Assembly: GCF_013409595.1 (NCBI RefSeq)
Contig: NZ_JACCBD010000001.1
Location: 2,170,001-2,234,000, forward strand
Length of the DNA: 64,000 nucleotides
Origin: Leucobacter aridicollis
Lineage (GTDB): Bacteria; Actinomycetota; Actinomycetes; Actinomycetales; Microbacteriaceae
Direction of reading: 5' to 3'
How positions within the stretch are numbered: position 1 is the stretch's first letter; each line of letters starts with the position of its first letter. The notes beneath the pieces were generated by a model. It was not told the DNA's origin and did not search any database. It saw only the letters and a list, made by a program, of their open reading frames with translations. Positions 43,974 through 51,862 of this stretch are shown piece by piece. Both the position numbers and the translations under genes were made by a program.

Positions 43974-45227
43974 ATGTACTCACACGATCACACCCCGGCG
44001 ACAGGGCGCGCGCAGCGACGCCGGTGGGTCGCCGCAGCCGTGGCTGGCGCCAGCCTGGCAGCCCTCACGGCATGCTCGCCCGGCGCTGCAGACGACCAGG
44101 GGCACGCCGGCCACGACCACAGCGAGGAAGCCGCCGGCACGTCAACGGCGCTCGCGGTCACGACGCCCGGCGGCGTGACCGTCCTCACGAGCGACGCCGC
44201 GACGGGCGGCGGGATCGAGGCCGTCGGATCGTTCGACACCGAGGAGTTCACACGCCTGAACGCATTCGGAGACGGCACGCACCTGCTGCTCACCACCTCT
44301 CGCGGGTTCGAAGTGCTCGATACCAAGACCGCAACGCTCACCGGGCTCGTGTTCCCGGCCGAGGCCGCCGGCCACGCGGTGCGCCACGAGGGCACGACCG
44401 CGCTCTACGACGACGGCACCGGCGTCACGACGCTCGTCCCGACCGACGCCCTGCTGAAGAACGACAGCGATCGGCCGGATACCCGGAGCTACGAGGCGGA
44501 TGCGCCCCATCACGGTGTCTCGATCGAGCTGAGCGACGGCACCCTCCTCACGACAGTCGGCACCGAGGAGGGGCGCTCCGGGGCGACCGCGCTCGAGCCC
44601 CACGACGATCACTGGCACGACATCACCACGTCGGCCGACTGCCCTGGCATCCACGGCGAGGGCACCGCGAGCGACGAAGTGGCGGTCTTCGGGTGCGAGG
44701 ATGGCGCGCTGCTCTACAAGGCAGGCGCGTTCACGAAGCTCACCGCTCCCGATGCCTACGGCCGCATGGGCAACGCATTCACCGCCCCGGATAGCCCGAT
44801 CGTCGTTGGCGACTACAAGAGCGATCCCGACGCCGAGGGATACCTGCTCAACGCCGTGACGCTCATCGATACCGCGCAGGAGACGCTTGAGGTTGCCACG
44901 CTCCCCGACACCGTGCGGTACACGTTCCGTGGAGTGACGCGCGGCCCCGGGGGCAACGCCTACGTGCTCTCGACGGATGGTTCGATCCACGTGCTCGATC
45001 CGAAGACCGGCGAGATCGTCGACTCCTACCCCGTCATCGGCCCGTGGGAGGGGCCCGCGAACTGGCAGGACGCCCACCCGGCAATCGTCGGTGACGGCGG
45101 CATCGCCTACGTCACCGAGCCGGCGACGAAGTCCGTCCACGCCATCGACCTGGTGACCGGCGAGACGGTCTCATCGATCACGCTCGATGCGCCGCCCAAC
45201 GAGATCGCCGTGGCGCTCGGCCACTAA
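43974..45227 (+). CDS. aztD: zinc metallochaperone AztD-like lipoprotein
   Basis: A 417-residue secreted beta-propeller that in Paracoccus and Citrobacter passes zinc to AztC. Here it is lipid-anchored (LAALTACSPG). His-rich patches occur before the signal helix (MYSHDHTP) and after the lipobox (GHAGHDHSEE). The propeller shows DAPHHGVSIEL, PHDDHWHDITTSADCPGIHG with EGTASDEVAVFGCEDGALL, and the closing blade EPATKSVHAIDLVTGE. The HHG, HWH and Cys-Pro-x-x-His segments are the likely zinc and disulfide sites. ATG 43974 has AAAGGAG upstream. It is the last gene of the azt operon and is followed by a bidirectional hairpin. Confidence 0.82.
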   Translation: MYSHDHTPATGRAQRRRWVAAAVAGASLAALTACSPGAADDQGHAGHDHSEEAAGTSTALAVTTPGGVTVLTSDAATGGGIEAVGSFDTEEFTRLNAFGDGTHLLLTTSRGFEVLDTKTATLTGLVFPAEAAGHAVRHEGTTALYDDGTGVTTLVPTDALLKNDSDRPDTRSYEADAPHHGVSIELSDGTLLTTVGTEEGRSGATALEPHDDHWHDITTSADCPGIHGEGTASDEVAVFGCEDGALLYKAGAFTKLTAPDAYGRMGNAFTAPDSPIVVGDYKSDPDAEGYLLNAVTLIDTAQETLEVATLPDTVRYTFRGVTRGPGGNAYVLSTDGSIHVLDPKTGEIVDSYPVIGPWEGPANWQDAHPAIVGDGGIAYVTEPATKSVHAIDLVTGETVSSITLDAPPNEIAVALGH

Positions 45228-45257
45228 CCCGGGCCACTCACGCTGTAGGTCGACCGT

Positions 45258-45288
45258 GCCGGTCGGGGCGGAAACGCACCCGACCGGC
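45258..45288. terminator. bidirectional terminator between aztD and coaBC
   Basis: 10-bp perfect stem (45258-45267 with 45279-45288) in the 74-bp gap between convergent genes. Confidence 0.6.
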
Positions 45289-45301
45289 GCAGTCGTGCGC
45301 G

Positions 45302-46726
45302 CTAGTTCACCAGCGGGCTCTCGGCGAAGTCGAGCTCGTCGCGGACCGCGTCGAGCAGCGCATCCGCAACCTCCCGTTTCGAGCCCGCGACAGCGGCAAC
45401 GACGTCGCCGTCCATGTCGAGCACCCGCACGTCGTTCTCCTCCGCCTCGAAGCCCTCTTTCCAGCCGACGGCGTTCACTGCGAGCAGGTCAACGCCCTTG
45501 CGAGCGAGCTTGCGCCGCCCGCGCTCGAGCAGTTCGTCTTCACTCTCAACAGTCTCGGCGGCGAAGCCGACGATGACCTGATCGCCCTGGCGTTCACGCA
45601 CGAGGCTCACGAGGATATCGGGGTTCTCGACAAGCGCGAGCGTTGGCGCGTCGCCTGCCGAGTCCTCCTTGCGAATCTTGTGGTCGGCGATATCGGCGAC
45701 CCGGTAGTCCGCAACCGCCGCCGCCATGATCACGACGCGTGCGCCCTTTGCCGCGGCGTGCGCAGTCGAATCGAGTTCGGCCGTCGTACCGACGGGGACG
45801 ACGCGAACCGCGGGATCGCTCGCGACCTCGGCGAGCACGCTCGTGTCGATGTTCGCGGCGAGCAGCACGACCTCGGCGCCGCGGGCCGCGGCCGCAGCAG
45901 CGACCGCAACTCCCTGCTTGCCGCTCGAGCGGTTGCCGAGATAGCGGACCGGGTCGATCGGCTCCCGCGTGCCGCCAGCCGTCACGAGGACGCGCACCCC
46001 GGCGAGATCGCCGCGATCCCGAGCCGCCGCGTCCACGGCACCCACCACCGGCAGCTCGTCGGCGAGATCGACCTCAGGCATGGCCTCGGTCACCTGCGCC
46101 GCCCAGCTCGGGGGCTGCGGAGCGCTCACGCGATCCTGATCTGCGGGTTCCGGCAGCGCGGCAGGCTCGGCGGCGCCGGGCGCCTGCGCGCCCTCCTCGT
46201 CGTCGCCGAGCAGCCGCTGCACGTGCGCGAAGATGTCCGCGGGCTCGCTCATGCGTCCGGGGCCGCTGTCGTTGCCGGTGAGCCTGCCGCTCTCCGGCCC
46301 GACGAAGGAGACGCCACGGGCGCGCAGGATCGCAACGTTGTCCTGCGTCGCCGGGTGCTGCCACATCTCGGTGTGCATCGCAGGCGCCACAACGACGGGC
46401 GCGCGGGTCGCGAGCAGCGTGGTGCCGAGCAGGTCGTCGGCGAGCCCCGCCGTCATCCGCGCCAACGTGTTGGCCGTTGCGGGTGCGACGACGACAAGGT
46501 CGGCGTTCTGCCCGAGGGCTACGTGCCGCACCTCGGGGACGTCGTCGTGCACGGACGTCGTCACCGGGTTCCTGCTGATCGCTTCCCACGTGGGCTGGCC
46601 GACGAAGCGCAGCGCGTCCGCGGTCGGGACGACATGCACCTCGTGGCCGGCCTCGACGAGCAGACGAGCGAGGGCGACGGCCTTGTACGCGGCGATCCCG
46701 CCGCTAACTCCAAGCACAATGTTCAC
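45302..46726 (-). CDS. coaBC: bifunctional phosphopantothenoylcysteine decarboxylase / phosphopantothenate-cysteine ligase
   Basis: Two consecutive steps of coenzyme A synthesis. The N-terminal CoaC flavoprotein domain has GVSGGIAAYKAVALARLL, PATANTLARM and APAMHTEMW (catalytic His). The C-terminal CoaB domain starts at about residue 235 with VTAGGTREPIDPVRYLGNRS and SGKQG and contains the nucleotide-binding ADYR and KIRKED segments. Between them lies an unusually long Ala/Pro/Glu-rich linker of about 60 residues (180-240), making 474 residues against about 400-430 usual. The GTG at 46726 has GAGG close upstream. It is convergent with the azt operon and divergent from the NRDE gene. Confidence 0.93.
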   Translation of the reverse strand: MNIVLGVSGGIAAYKAVALARLLVEAGHEVHVVPTADALRFVGQPTWEAISRNPVTTSVHDDVPEVRHVALGQNADLVVVAPATANTLARMTAGLADDLLGTTLLATRAPVVVAPAMHTEMWQHPATQDNVAILRARGVSFVGPESGRLTGNDSGPGRMSEPADIFAHVQRLLGDDEEGAQAPGAAEPAALPEPADQDRVSAPQPPSWAAQVTEAMPEVDLADELPVVGAVDAAARDRGDLAGVRVLVTAGGTREPIDPVRYLGNRSSGKQGVAVAAAAAARGAEVVLLAANIDTSVLAEVASDPAVRVVPVGTTAELDSTAHAAAKGARVVIMAAAVADYRVADIADHKIRKEDSAGDAPTLALVENPDILVSLVRERQGDQVIVGFAAETVESEDELLERGRRKLARKGVDLLAVNAVGWKEGFEAEENDVRVLDMDGDVVAAVAGSKREVADALLDAVRDELDFAESPLVN

Positions 46727-46769
46727 GCCTCAATCCTTGCACTGATTGCTCAGTTTCCGCAGAGACGCC

Positions 46770-46811
46770 GCGTTGCGCGACCGCGGGGCCGCGTTGCTCG
46801 ACCGCGGGGCC
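46770..46811. repeat. 21-bp tandem duplication
   Basis: Two copies (46770-46790 and 46791-46811) of GCGTTGCKCGACCGCGGGGC plus C, differing at one base, then a partial third; upstream of the NRDE gene. Confidence 0.85.
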
Positions 46812-46842
46812 GCGCTGGCAGGGAGCCGCCGCGATGCGCCGC

Positions 46843-46848
46843 TACACT
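46843..46848 (+). promoter_or_regulatory. putative -10 element, leaderless start of NRDE gene
   Basis: TACACT followed by seven bases and the ATG at 46856. Confidence 0.5.
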
Positions 46849-46855
46849 CGAGGGC

Positions 46856-47710
46856 ATGTGTACCGTCGTGATCGAGGTCCCCGCTGACGAGTCCGCGCCG
46901 ACGAGGGTGCTCGCCGTGCGAGATGAGGATCCCAACCGTCCCTGGGATCCGCCAGGCGAATGGTGGCCCACCGAGCACCCCGGCACCCTCGGCGTGCGTG
47001 ACCGCCGGGCCAACGGCGCCTGGCTCGCCGTCGCGCCCGACCGGGGCAGGCTCGCCGTGATGGTCAATCGGGCCGCCGAGATGGCCGAGCCTGCTGGCGG
47101 GTTCACCTCGCGCGGCGGCCTCGTGCTCGAGTCGGTCGCCGGCGGCGCGCTCGTCGACCCGCCCACCGCGGCACCCTTCTCCCTCGTCGAGGTTGCGGGT
47201 TCGGCAGCGTTCGTGTCCGCGTGGGACGGGGTCGCGCTGCGGCGCGAACGCCTCTCCCCTGGCGTGCATATGCTCGCGCATCACGACGTCGACGACCCGC
47301 GCTCGGAGCGGATCGCTCGCTGGCTGCCAGAGTTCCAGGCGCTGGCCGGAGCACCCGAGGCTGAGTGGCGCGAGCAGTGGCTCGGGCTGCTCGCCCGGAC
47401 CGCGGAACTCTCGCCCACCGACGACGAGGCGATCGTGCGCGACAACCGGCCGCTCGGCTACCCGACCCTCTCCCTGCTGACGTGCATCGCTGAGGTGTCG
47501 CCGGGTGGTGGCGGGGCTGTTGCTGGAGGGGCTGGTGCTCGTGGGGCCGGTGACGGTGGGGCCGGGGCTGGTGCTGGTGCTGGTGTTGGTGCTGGTGCTG
47601 GTGCTGGTGTTGGGGCCCGTGGGGCCGGGGCTGGCGGTCTCGTGGATCTCCGCTGGGCACCATTCACCGAGCCGGGCAGCTGGGGCACCCCAGCGTTCGC
47701 GACAGCGTAA
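46856..47710 (+). CDS. NRDE/TANGO2 family protein with Gly/Ala repeat insert
   Basis: Ntn-hydrolase-fold protein with Cys2 in MCTVVIE as presumed nucleophile and the RDE element in VRDEDPNRPWDPPG corresponding to the NRDE motif. Function is unknown; TANGO2 relatives are linked to heme or lipid handling. Between LLTCIAEVSPG and LVDLRWAPFTEPG lies an insert of about 45 Gly/Ala/Val residues encoded largely by GCTGGT/GTTGGT hexamers (47568-47615). The insert interrupts what should be adjacent beta strands near the C-terminus. The start at 46856 has no Shine-Dalgarno but TACACT seven bases before. It has 284 residues. Confidence 0.78.
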   Translation: MCTVVIEVPADESAPTRVLAVRDEDPNRPWDPPGEWWPTEHPGTLGVRDRRANGAWLAVAPDRGRLAVMVNRAAEMAEPAGGFTSRGGLVLESVAGGALVDPPTAAPFSLVEVAGSAAFVSAWDGVALRRERLSPGVHMLAHHDVDDPRSERIARWLPEFQALAGAPEAEWREQWLGLLARTAELSPTDDEAIVRDNRPLGYPTLSLLTCIAEVSPGGGGAVAGGAGARGAGDGGAGAGAGAGVGAGAGAGVGARGAGAGGLVDLRWAPFTEPGSWGTPAFATA

Positions 47711-47739
47711 CCACTCGGCGCCCTGCCGAGACCGCTTGC

Positions 47740-47808
47740 GCACATCGTTCTCTCCTGCACACATGAAGATGCGCGGTAATAGGGTGTGCGCTCACGAGAA
47801 CGATGTGC
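47740..47808. repeat. 69-bp nested inverted repeat
   Basis: Outer arms 47740-47752 and 47796-47808 are perfect 13-bp complements (GCACATCGTTCTC and GAGAACGATGTGC). Inner arms GCACAC (47757-47762) and GTGTGC (47784-47789) also pair, leaving a 21-base apical loop. It could be a structured RNA, a convergent terminator or a small mobile-element remnant. Confidence 0.7.
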
Positions 47809-47938
47809 TGGGCACGCGGCGCGGGGCGCGCCCGGGCCGGGCACACCGGGCGGGCACTGCTGGCTCTGCGTCAGGCCCGCCAAAGAGCAGGTTCCCCGCA
47901 AGAGGATCCCTATCCACGCGCAGATAACGGGTCGTCTC

Positions 47939-47954
47939 GCGAGAAACCTACTCT
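47939..47954. repeat. intergenic motif GCGAGAAACCTACTCT, copy B
   Basis: Exact match to 19696-19711, again in a gap between convergent genes and followed by a CG-rich run. Confidence 0.5.
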
Positions 47955-47958
47955 GTCG

Positions 47959-48090
47959 CGGGGGCGGGGCTGGGCCGAGCCGGCACGGGGCCGAGCCAGC
48001 GCGGGCCCGGCGCAGCCAGCGCGGGGCTGGGCGGGCCAGCGCGGGCCGGGGGCGGGGCTGGGCGCCCGAGGCGGCCCGGGGCGGGCAGGG
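47959..48090. repeat. GC-rich degenerate repeat downstream of rlmC
   Basis: Recurring GCCAGCGCGGG/GGGGCTGGGC elements over about 130 bases with almost no A or T. With the inverted repeat and motif B it fills the 391-bp gap 47711-48101; I see no gene there. Confidence 0.65.
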
Positions 48091-48101
48091 CCGCGGGGCC
48101 C

Positions 48102-49286
48102 CTACGCGCGGCGCTCGAGCAGCACCGCGACTTCGAGGTGGCCGGTGTGCGGGAACATGTCGAACAGGCGCGCCTCGCGAACGACGAATGACGGCATCCG
48201 TTCGAGGTCCCGGGCGAGGCTCTCGGGGTTGCAGCTCGAGTAGATGACGTGCGCAATCCCAGACCCCTCGAGCCAGTCGGCCAGGGTCTCGCCGATCCCG
48301 CGGCGCGGCGGGTTCACCACGACGAACTCGGGCAGATCGTCCGGGGCTGCGGCGAGCGCGAACTCGGTCGCGTCACCCGCGAGGAACCGAGCAGGAATGC
48401 CCGCCTCGGCGGCGCTGCGCTCGGCCGAACGAATGGCCTGCTCGCTGAGCTCGACCCCGAGCACGTCGCGTTGCGTGCCTGCGCCGGAGCGCGCGGTGAA
48501 CAGCGCGAAACCGCCGACGCCGCAATACAGGTCCCAGAGCGACGCGGGCCCGACGCCGTCGACCCAGGTTGCTGCCTGCTCGTACAGCGCGAGGGCCACC
48601 CGCGTGTTGGTCTGGAAGAAGCTTTGCGGGCGGAGATACAGCGTAACGGGCGCCAGCCCCTCGCCGAGCTCCATGGCGAGGGCGGATCCGACGAGCGGCT
48701 CCTCCCGGTCCCCCTCAAGCACCGCCTTGTGCTCGGGCAACAAGTTGACTGAGATCACGGCGGCCTGCGGCAGCAGCTCACGCAGCTCGTCGACGCGTGC
48801 GCGGATCACCCCGAGCCCCTGCTCGCTACGCACGACGAAGCGCACCATCAGTTCACCAGCCGGGCTCACGGTGACGTGCACGTACTTGAGCTCGCCGCGC
48901 CGCCGCGGCACCGAGTAGGGCGCGAGGCCCGACGCGTTCACGAAGCCGGCGAGGGCAGGAATCACGGCCTGGATCTCTGGCTCGTGGATGAGGCACTCGG
49001 TGAGGTCGATGCCGGCGCCGCCGCGGTCGAGGATCCCGAGCGTCACCGCCCCGGCGACCCCGCCAACGGCGAGCTTGGCGCGGTTGCGGAAGCCCGCGAC
49101 CCCACCAGACACTGGCGCGAGCCAGGCAGCGGCGGGGATCCCGGGCAGCAGCTCAGCGCAGCGCTCCTGCTTCACGCGCAGTTGAGCGTCGATCGGCGTC
49201 TCGATGAAGGTGCACGACCGGCACACCCCGGCCTCGAAGTAGCGGCAGTGGGGCGGGGCGGCGAGGTCTTGCACGGGCAGCACCAT
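48102..49286 (-). CDS. rlmC: 23S rRNA (uracil-C5) methyltransferase, RlmC-like
   Basis: RumA/TrmA-type m5U methyltransferase using S-adenosylmethionine. Cys14, Cys22, Cys25 and a Cys in DLTECLIHEPE form the iron-sulfur ligand pattern. The enzyme core has PQSFFQTNTRVA, LWDLYCGVGGFAL (SAM binding), VVNPPRRGIGE and the catalytic Cys in IYSSCNPESLARDL. At 394 residues without a TRAM domain it fits RlmC rather than RlmD, which carries TRAM; the target would be U747 of 23S rRNA by analogy. The ATG is at 49286, three bases after the stop of the MiaE-like gene, so they form one operon. Confidence 0.85.
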   Translation of the reverse strand: MVLPVQDLAAPPHCRYFEAGVCRSCTFIETPIDAQLRVKQERCAELLPGIPAAAWLAPVSGGVAGFRNRAKLAVGGVAGAVTLGILDRGGAGIDLTECLIHEPEIQAVIPALAGFVNASGLAPYSVPRRRGELKYVHVTVSPAGELMVRFVVRSEQGLGVIRARVDELRELLPQAAVISVNLLPEHKAVLEGDREEPLVGSALAMELGEGLAPVTLYLRPQSFFQTNTRVALALYEQAATWVDGVGPASLWDLYCGVGGFALFTARSGAGTQRDVLGVELSEQAIRSAERSAAEAGIPARFLAGDATEFALAAAPDDLPEFVVVNPPRRGIGETLADWLEGSGIAHVIYSSCNPESLARDLERMPSFVVREARLFDMFPHTGHLEVAVLLERRA

Positions 49287-49289
49287 CGG

Positions 49290-50009
49290 TTAGGCGGTGA
49301 GGCCGAGCCCGTCCATGCGGCGAATGTGGTCGGCGATGAGCTCGGTGAACACCGGCTCCACCTCGCTCTCGACGAACTCGCGCTTCTCGCTGAGGTTCAG
49401 CACGGCGCGCGAGACGAGCAGCGTGTCGCCAACGAGCCTGCGGCCCCAGAGCGCGAGCCAGCTCGAGAGCTTCGGGTCGTCCTCGAGCGCCTGTTCGAGG
49501 AGGCCCTTCAGCGCCTGACGCCCCTCGCCACCTGTCAGCACGGCGATGGCTTCGGTGCGGTAGGAGTCTTTCAGGCCCGTCGCGAGGCTCGCGAAGAAGT
49601 CGTCGAACAGGCCGCCGACGAGGTACAGCGACAGCACATGCTGGTGCCAGTCGTCAGTGTCGATGCGCTCCACGTAGTCGTCGATGACCTTCGTGAAGGG
49701 CCGCATGACGACGTGGGGCTCGGAGCCGCGGCGGCGAATCTCGTCGGCGAGCCGCTGCTGCTTTGAGAGCGTCTCCCCCGCAACCCTCGCGAGCGTCTCT
49801 TTCGCTTCGAGGGTCGCGGCGCCTGAGACGCCACGGGTCGCTGCCTCGTAGAGCTCAAGCTGCAGGTAGGCGGTGAGGCCCAAGAACGGCATGATTCCGG
49901 GCGCAAACTCGGCAAGGTCGACGCGCTCGGCAGCCGATTCGCTTGCGTGCGAGAGCGCCGTCTTTGAGGGCGCCTGCTTCTTGCGCAATCCCCGGATCCA
50001 ATCAAACAC
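49290..50009 (-). CDS. ferritin-like fold protein, MiaE-like (MiaE_2)
   Basis: A 239-residue four-helix protein related to tRNA-(ms2io6A)-hydroxylase but of the actinobacterial subgroup with unknown substrate. Di-iron-type acids and His are visible as ELYEAATRG, EAKETLARVAGE and HQHVLSLYLVGGLFDDFF. The GTG at 50009 (VFDWIRGLRKK) is preferred over an upstream ATG because TAAGCT ends seven bases before it, whereas the longer form would start within the helicase promoter region. It is followed by rlmC three bases later. Adjacent to an RhlE-type helicase as in mycobacteria (Rv3210c-Rv3211). Confidence 0.8.
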   Translation of the reverse strand: MFDWIRGLRKKQAPSKTALSHASESAAERVDLAEFAPGIMPFLGLTAYLQLELYEAATRGVSGAATLEAKETLARVAGETLSKQQRLADEIRRRGSEPHVVMRPFTKVIDDYVERIDTDDWHQHVLSLYLVGGLFDDFFASLATGLKDSYRTEAIAVLTGGEGRQALKGLLEQALEDDPKLSSWLALWGRRLVGDTLLVSRAVLNLSEKREFVESEVEPVFTELIADHIRRMDGLGLTA

Positions 50010-50016
50010 GGTGCCA

Positions 50017-50022
50017 AGCTTA
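50017..50022 (-). promoter_or_regulatory. putative -10 element, leaderless start
   Basis: TAAGCT on the minus strand, seven bases before the GTG at 50009. Confidence 0.45.
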
Positions 50023-50206
50023 CCCGCGGTGCACAGCGGCACGGGAATACCGCGCATAGAAATAGCACAGTTCGAATCACGCAGATGTCGCATTGCCCCA
50101 TAGACTGATGGGACACGTATTTTTCTCCGTCGCCGCTGGAGTGTCGGAGGCTGCGCCCTGTCTCACGCGCAGCAATGCACAATCGAACACAGAACAGGAC
50201 ACAGGC

Positions 50207-51787
50207 GTGACCACATTTGTAGAACTCGGAATCGACCAAGACATCGTTGATGCGCTCACCGAAAAGGGCATCTCGGAGGCGTTCCCGATCCAGGAGCAGA
50301 CGATCCCCCTCGCCATCACCGGCCAGGACATCATCGGCCAGGCGAAGACCGGCACCGGCAAGACGTTCGGGTTCGGCCTCCCGCTGCTGCAGCGGCTCGG
50401 CGAGAACCCGGAGCCGGGCGTGCAGGCGCTCGTCGTCGTGCCAACCCGCGAGCTCGCGATGCAGGTCTACGAAGACCTCGAACTCGCGACCAAGAACCGT
50501 GCGACCACCGTCGTGCCGATTTACGGCGGCAAGGCCTACGAGGGCCAGATCGAGCAGCTGAAGGCTGGCGCACAGGTCGTCGTCGGCACCCCGGGCCGCC
50601 TCCTTGATCTCGCGAGCCAGCGCGTGCTCGACCTGGGGAACGTCCGCGAGATGGTGCTCGACGAGGCCGACAAGATGCTCGACCTCGGCTTCCTCGCTGA
50701 CATTGAGAAGCTGTTCTCGAAGACCCCGGCGAACCGCCACACCATGCTCTTCTCGGCGACGATGCCCGGCATCATCGTGTCGCTCGCGCGCCGGTTCATG
50801 TCGAACCCGATCCACATCCGCGCGACGGATCCCGATGAGGGCGCAGCTCAGGCGAACATCCAGCACATCATTTACCGCGCGCACTCGCTCGACAAGGACG
50901 AGGTCATCGGCCGCATCCTGCAGGCCGAGGACCGCGGCAAGACCGTCATCTTCATGCGCACCAAGCGCGCTGCGGCCCGCCTGCAGGAGGAGCTCACCGA
51001 CCGCGGCTTCAGCGCCGCCGCGGTGCACGGCGACCTCAATCAGGATCAGCGCGAGCGCGCCATGGCCGCGTTCAAGTCGGGCAAGAAGGACGTCCTCATC
51101 GCGACCGAGGTCGCAGCCCGCGGCATCGACGTTGACGACGTGACGCACGTCATCAACCACACGGTGCCCGACGACGAGAAGGCGTACCTGCACCGCGTCG
51201 GCCGCACGGGCCGCGCGGGCCGCACCGGCATCGCCGTGACGTTCGTCGACTGGGACGACATGCACAAGTGGGCACTCATCAATAAGGCGCTCGAGTTCGG
51301 CATCGCCGAGCCCGTCGAGACCTACTCGTCCTCGCCGCACCTGTTCACCGACCTGAACATTCCGGAGGGCTCGAAGGGCCGCCTGAAGGCGACGCCCGTC
51401 AAGGAGACCGCTCCCCGCGGCGAGCGCACGCGTTCGCGCACGTCGGGCGGGCGCTCGGCAGGATCAGGATCAGGATCGCGCACCGAGTCGAACGGCGAGG
51501 GCGGTTCGAGCCGCACGCGTCGCCGCACCCGTAGCGCAAACCCGCAGGGTCCGGGCCGGCACGAGTCGCACGGTCACGAGCAGCACGGTCACGACGCCGA
51601 CGGTGGCAGCGAGCCAGGCGCTCCCGCTCCCGAGGGCACCGGCCCCGACGGGGAGGGCGCGCCGCGTCGCCGCCGTCGCCGCGGCGGCCGCGGCCGCGGC
51701 GCTGGCGCCTCCTCCGAGGGTGCACGGGCTGAGGGCGGGCAGGCCGATAGCGGCGCAGCTGCCCCCTCGGAGGCACCCGCAGCGTAG
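50207..51787 (+). CDS. DEAD-box ATP-dependent RNA helicase (RhlE-like)
   Basis: RNA-unwinding helicase of 526 residues. Motifs in order: Q-motif FPIQEQTIPLA, motif I GQAKTGTGKTFGFGLPLLQ, Ia VVPTRELAMQV, II VLDEADKMLDLGF, III LFSATMP, and VI YLHRVGRTGRAGRTG. The C-terminal tail of about 130 residues is Arg/Gly/Ser-rich (RRRRRRGGRGRGAG), as in helicases that act on ribosomes or cold-stressed mRNA. I start at the GTG at 50207 (TTFVELGID); the longer frame begins in the promoter gap. The tail also contains a short SGSGSGS run from GGATCA repeats. It is divergent from the MiaE-like gene. Confidence 0.93.
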   Translation: MTTFVELGIDQDIVDALTEKGISEAFPIQEQTIPLAITGQDIIGQAKTGTGKTFGFGLPLLQRLGENPEPGVQALVVVPTRELAMQVYEDLELATKNRATTVVPIYGGKAYEGQIEQLKAGAQVVVGTPGRLLDLASQRVLDLGNVREMVLDEADKMLDLGFLADIEKLFSKTPANRHTMLFSATMPGIIVSLARRFMSNPIHIRATDPDEGAAQANIQHIIYRAHSLDKDEVIGRILQAEDRGKTVIFMRTKRAAARLQEELTDRGFSAAAVHGDLNQDQRERAMAAFKSGKKDVLIATEVAARGIDVDDVTHVINHTVPDDEKAYLHRVGRTGRAGRTGIAVTFVDWDDMHKWALINKALEFGIAEPVETYSSSPHLFTDLNIPEGSKGRLKATPVKETAPRGERTRSRTSGGRSAGSGSGSRTESNGEGGSSRTRRRTRSANPQGPGRHESHGHEQHGHDADGGSEPGAPAPEGTGPDGEGAPRRRRRRGGRGRGAGASSEGARAEGGQADSGAAAPSEAPAA

Positions 51788-51849
51788 CTCGCCCGACGTC
51801 CGAGACGTCACGGTTCGCAACATCCATTCGTGCTCATGCCCGCAGCGTT

Positions 51850-51855
51850 TACGCT
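51850..51855 (+). promoter_or_regulatory. putative -10 element, leaderless start
   Basis: TACGCT followed by seven bases and the ATG at 51863. Confidence 0.5.
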
Positions 51856-51862
51856 TGCGGGC

